From Shewanella canadensis (GTDB lineage Bacteria > Pseudomonadota > Gammaproteobacteria > Enterobacterales > Shewanellaceae), in NCBI RefSeq assembly GCF_003966225.1, contig NZ_RXNU01000006.1:124001-188000 (forward strand): DNA of 64,000 nt, written 5' to 3'. This document shows positions 61,471 through 64,000 of this stretch, piece by piece. Under the pieces are notes generated by a model. The model was given only the letters and a program-made list of their open reading frames with translations, searched no databases and was not told where the DNA came from. The position numbers and the translations under genes are program-made. Each line of letters opens with the position of its first letter. The first letter of the stretch is position 1.

Positions 61471-63624
61471 TTACTTGTCCAGGCCGCGGCGTTTAAGCAG
61501 GGCCTCGGTTGTCGGCTCTTGTCCCCTGAATGCTTTGTAAGCTTCCATTGGGGCGACACTGTTACCGACCTCTCTGATCGTCTTACGGAATTTCATGCCT
61601 ATTTCACGATTTAATCCGCCTTGAGTTTGAACATAAGCGAAGGCATCGGCGGCGAGGATCTCACTCCACATGTAAGCGTAATAGCTCGACGAGTAACCGC
61701 CGGGGAAGGCGTGAGCAAAATATGTTGATTTGTAGCGAGGTGGAACCGCCGGCAGGTCTACACCATGCTTTTTCAACGCGGCGGCTTCGAAACTGACGAC
61801 ATCCTGCAATGGCGCTCCGGCTTTAAGTGAATGCCACTCTAGATCCAACAGGGCGGCCGACATATATTCTAATGTATCGAAGCCTTGATTGAAGCTGCGA
61901 GACTTTAACAGTTTATTGAGCAGATCTTCGGGGATAGACTCACCTGTTTCATAGTGTTTAGCATAGTTTGCCAGCACTTTTGGGTGGGCGGCCCAATCTT
62001 CTTCGAATGTCGATGGGAATTCGACAAAATCACGGGATACAGCGGTGCCGGATAAACTGGGGTAGGTGACGTTCGAGAACATGCCATGGGTGCCATGTCC
62101 CATCTCATGGAACATGGTAGTGACCTCATCATAACTGACGAATGTCGGCTCACCCTCGGGGGCTTTTTTTATGTTCATCACATTGACGACAACGGGTTTA
62201 CTGTTCAATAAGCCAGATTGAGTGACGAATGAGCTCATCCAGGCACCACCACGCTTTCCTTCCCGTGCGAAGTGATCGGCGTAGAAGATGGCCATGCTGC
62301 TGCCATCGTGATCAAACATCTCGTAGGCCTTTACATCCGGATGATAAACCGGCAGATCCGGGCGAGGCTTGAATGTGACGCCATAGAGCTCCTCTAGGGT
62401 GAAAAATACGCCATCTTTGAGTACGCGATTAAATTCGAAATAGGGTTTTATCGAGTCACCGTCGAGATCAAATTTCTCTTTACGTACCAGTTCGGCGTAA
62501 TAAGCCCAATCCCACGGTGATAATTCAAACTCGCCACCGGTTTTGGTTATCATGGCTTGAATATCGTCGGCTTCTTTCTGCGTGTTGGCGATGACGGCTG
62601 GAACCATAGAGCCAAACATCTTATAAACGGCTTCCGGGGTCTTAGCCATCTGAGGCGTTAAGCGATAGTCTGCCCAGCTTTTATAGCCAAGTAACTCGGC
62701 ACGCTCTGAGCGCAACTGCGCCAATCTGGCCACTAAACTGGCGGTCTCATTCTCACCACTGAGGCCACGGTTCGATGACAGCTCCCATACCTTTTGGCGC
62801 AGCTCTCGGTTATCGAGTTGAGACAGTACAGGTTGGCGTGTGGTGTTGGTGATGTTGAGCTGGTATTTATTGGTGTGGCCATTTGCATCGGCGTCAGCCT
62901 TGGCGGCCCTTATTGCACTTTCAGACAGGCCTGCTAGCTGCTGCTTATCATCGATAACCAAGGCTATCTCTTTTGTCATGCGCATCAAGCGCTGTGCAAA
63001 CTCATTGGTCAGTGTCGATTGTTCCTCATTGAGGACGCGGATCTGCTGTTTTTGACTATCGGTGAGTTTTGCTCCGGCCATCACGAATCTTTGGTGATAC
63101 TTCTCTATCAGCCTTATCGATTCTGGCGTCAGTTCGAGTGCATTGCGAGATAAGTAGAGGCTGTCAATTCGTTTAAACAGTTTGGTATTAAGATTGATGT
63201 TGTCAGAATGAGCCGCCATCTTAGGGGCCATCTCACCTTGAATGGCTCTGAGGGTCGGGTTGCTGTTCGAGCCGGCTAAATTATAGAACACTTTTGACGT
63301 GCGATTTAATAGCTCACCACTCGTTTCTAAAGCAACTATGGTGTTGGCAAACGTCGCTGGCTCGGGGTTGTTAGCAATCTCAAGGACTTGTTGGTAATGC
63401 TCTGTTATTCCCTGTTCTAATGCCGGCTGAAAGTGCTCATCTTTTATCTGGCTGAAGTCAGGCGCTTGATATTGAAGAGTGCTGGCTTGAAACAGTGGGT
63501 TCTCTGTTTGTAATCCTTGGGTTTGTGTATCAGATGCTGCAGCTTGTTGAGTCGTTGCGGTGCCAGAGCAGGCACTCAAAGTCAGTGCTGCGGTAATCGT
63601 AACCGCGAGTAAAGTTTTTTGCAT
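61471..63624 (-). CDS. dcp: M3-family peptidyl-dipeptidase lipoprotein, Dcp-like
   Basis: Zinc peptidase of 717 residues releasing dipeptides from C-termini. Lipoprotein signal peptide with LSACSG (Cys near 19) places it in the envelope, unlike cytoplasmic E. coli Dcp. Zinc motif FHEMGHGTHGMFS near residue 500, with downstream Glu in VEFPSTFEEDW; AHAFPGGYSSSYYAYMWSEILAADAFA near 650 is the typical C-terminal substrate region. Length matches the family plus the lipoprotein leader. It converges on lysW. Confidence 0.94.
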   Translation of the reverse strand: MQKTLLAVTITAALTLSACSGTATTQQAAASDTQTQGLQTENPLFQASTLQYQAPDFSQIKDEHFQPALEQGITEHYQQVLEIANNPEPATFANTIVALETSGELLNRTSKVFYNLAGSNSNPTLRAIQGEMAPKMAAHSDNINLNTKLFKRIDSLYLSRNALELTPESIRLIEKYHQRFVMAGAKLTDSQKQQIRVLNEEQSTLTNEFAQRLMRMTKEIALVIDDKQQLAGLSESAIRAAKADADANGHTNKYQLNITNTTRQPVLSQLDNRELRQKVWELSSNRGLSGENETASLVARLAQLRSERAELLGYKSWADYRLTPQMAKTPEAVYKMFGSMVPAVIANTQKEADDIQAMITKTGGEFELSPWDWAYYAELVRKEKFDLDGDSIKPYFEFNRVLKDGVFFTLEELYGVTFKPRPDLPVYHPDVKAYEMFDHDGSSMAIFYADHFAREGKRGGAWMSSFVTQSGLLNSKPVVVNVMNIKKAPEGEPTFVSYDEVTTMFHEMGHGTHGMFSNVTYPSLSGTAVSRDFVEFPSTFEEDWAAHPKVLANYAKHYETGESIPEDLLNKLLKSRSFNQGFDTLEYMSAALLDLEWHSLKAGAPLQDVVSFEAAALKKHGVDLPAVPPRYKSTYFAHAFPGGYSSSYYAYMWSEILAADAFAYVQTQGGLNREIGMKFRKTIREVGNSVAPMEAYKAFRGQEPTTEALLKRRGLDK

Positions 63625-63903
63625 GAATCAAATATTTCCTTTTAGTTTTTTTCCAATCTAGCAATTGTTTCTTAAACGCATCTGAAATTGCATGGATGTT
63701 GGTTTTGATTAATTTTCTCATACCAAATGATTTAAAATTGGTAGAAGTTTGTAGGTATTTAAAGTCATTCGTTGCAGGGTTATCATAATACGGTTTGGCA
63801 GACATTAAGTTGATGCACAGCATACTGTGACCTGATTCAGCGTGATTTTGTGGAAGTAAAAGTGTTAAGATATTGCAGAATTTAAGCACAAGGGATATCA
63901 GTT

Positions 63904-64000
63904 TTGGCGCAACTTTATTTTTATTATTCGGCGATGAATGCCGGTAAATCAACTTCTTTATTGCAGTCTTCTTATAATTACCGCGAACGCGGGATGAATA
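63904..64000 (+). CDS. tdk: Thymidine kinase, N-terminal part (runs off the right edge)
   Basis: Salvage kinase phosphorylating thymidine. The 32 visible codons begin [20 protein letters not shown] and continue [12 protein letters not shown], which is the thymidine kinase start almost residue for residue with E. coli Tdk, including the P-loop NAGKST. The start is a TTG at 63904, with AAGGGA 8-10 bases before it. The rest of the gene is outside the window. It is divergent from dcp with 279 bases between. Confidence 0.92.
   Translation, partial: MAQLYFYYSAMNAGKSTSLLQSSYNYRERGMN

Noticed and set aside
63530..63952. 140-codon - strand frame at the right end
   Set aside because: Overlaps the dcp start and the opposite-strand tdk start; composition does not look like protein.

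Overview
The window looks like chromosomal DNA from a marine Shewanella-type gammaproteobacterium. The basis is gene content and order read by eye: tmRNA/smpB/ratA/rnfH/bamE, then aceB-aceA, then rlmN-pilF-rodZ-ispG-hisS-yfgM-bamB-der, then etfBA. A methyltransferase/small-peptide pair closely resembles the SonM/SonA split borosin of Shewanella oneidensis. No database search was possible, so species is not assigned.

Region 1 (1-10643) is an AT-richer mobile island inserted at the 3' end of the tmRNA gene ssrA. Its left end lies outside the window. It carries two defence modules on the + strand: an SMC-like ATPase plus HNH nuclease pair (Septu/PtuAB-like), and a McrB-McrC type IV restriction pair followed by a 391-residue protein of unknown function. 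A satellite-like core lies on the - strand: a YagK/YfjJ-type replication protein, two AlpA-like regulators (one only 59 residues), an unknown protein with a 7 x 9-bp in-frame repeat, and a P4-type tyrosine integrase.

Region 2 (10644-17081) holds tmRNA, smpB, ratA, rnfH and bamE, a 265-bp MITE-like element, and the split-borosin locus: an alpha-N-methyltransferase, a 73-residue precursor, and a TPR-GGDEF membrane protein starting 12 bases after the precursor. This is the most interesting system in the window.

Region 3 (17082-34377) holds the glyoxylate shunt (aceB, aceA), an HDOD-GAF protein, an M90 (MtfA-like) peptidase, a solute-binding protein translationally coupled to a membrane diguanylate cyclase, a ParA/ribbon-helix-helix pair, small exported or conserved proteins, a GNAT enzyme, a 5'-nucleotidase-like metallophosphoesterase without signal peptide, and a CNNM/CBS membrane protein.

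Region 4 (34378-43546) is a conserved housekeeping run: rRNA/tRNA methylation, type IV pilus pilotin, cell shape, isoprenoid synthesis, histidyl-tRNA synthetase, outer-membrane assembly and ribosome assembly.

Region 5 (43547-53685) is accessory and regulatory: a cytosolic betaine-binding-like protein, an MFS transporter, an SDR protein lacking the usual Tyr, two LysR regulators, an HD-GYP protein, a hexapeptide acetyltransferase with a decayed partial copy about 3 kb away, trmO and rcsF.

Region 6 (52366-64000) holds two exported amidohydrolases, an H-NS-family protein, etfBA behind a PsrA-like operator, a lysine riboswitch controlling an NhaC-family transporter (LysW-like), a Dcp-type lipoprotein peptidase, and the start of tdk (thymidine kinase) running off the right edge. 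Cyclic-di-GMP proteins recur: two GGDEF proteins and one HD-GYP.
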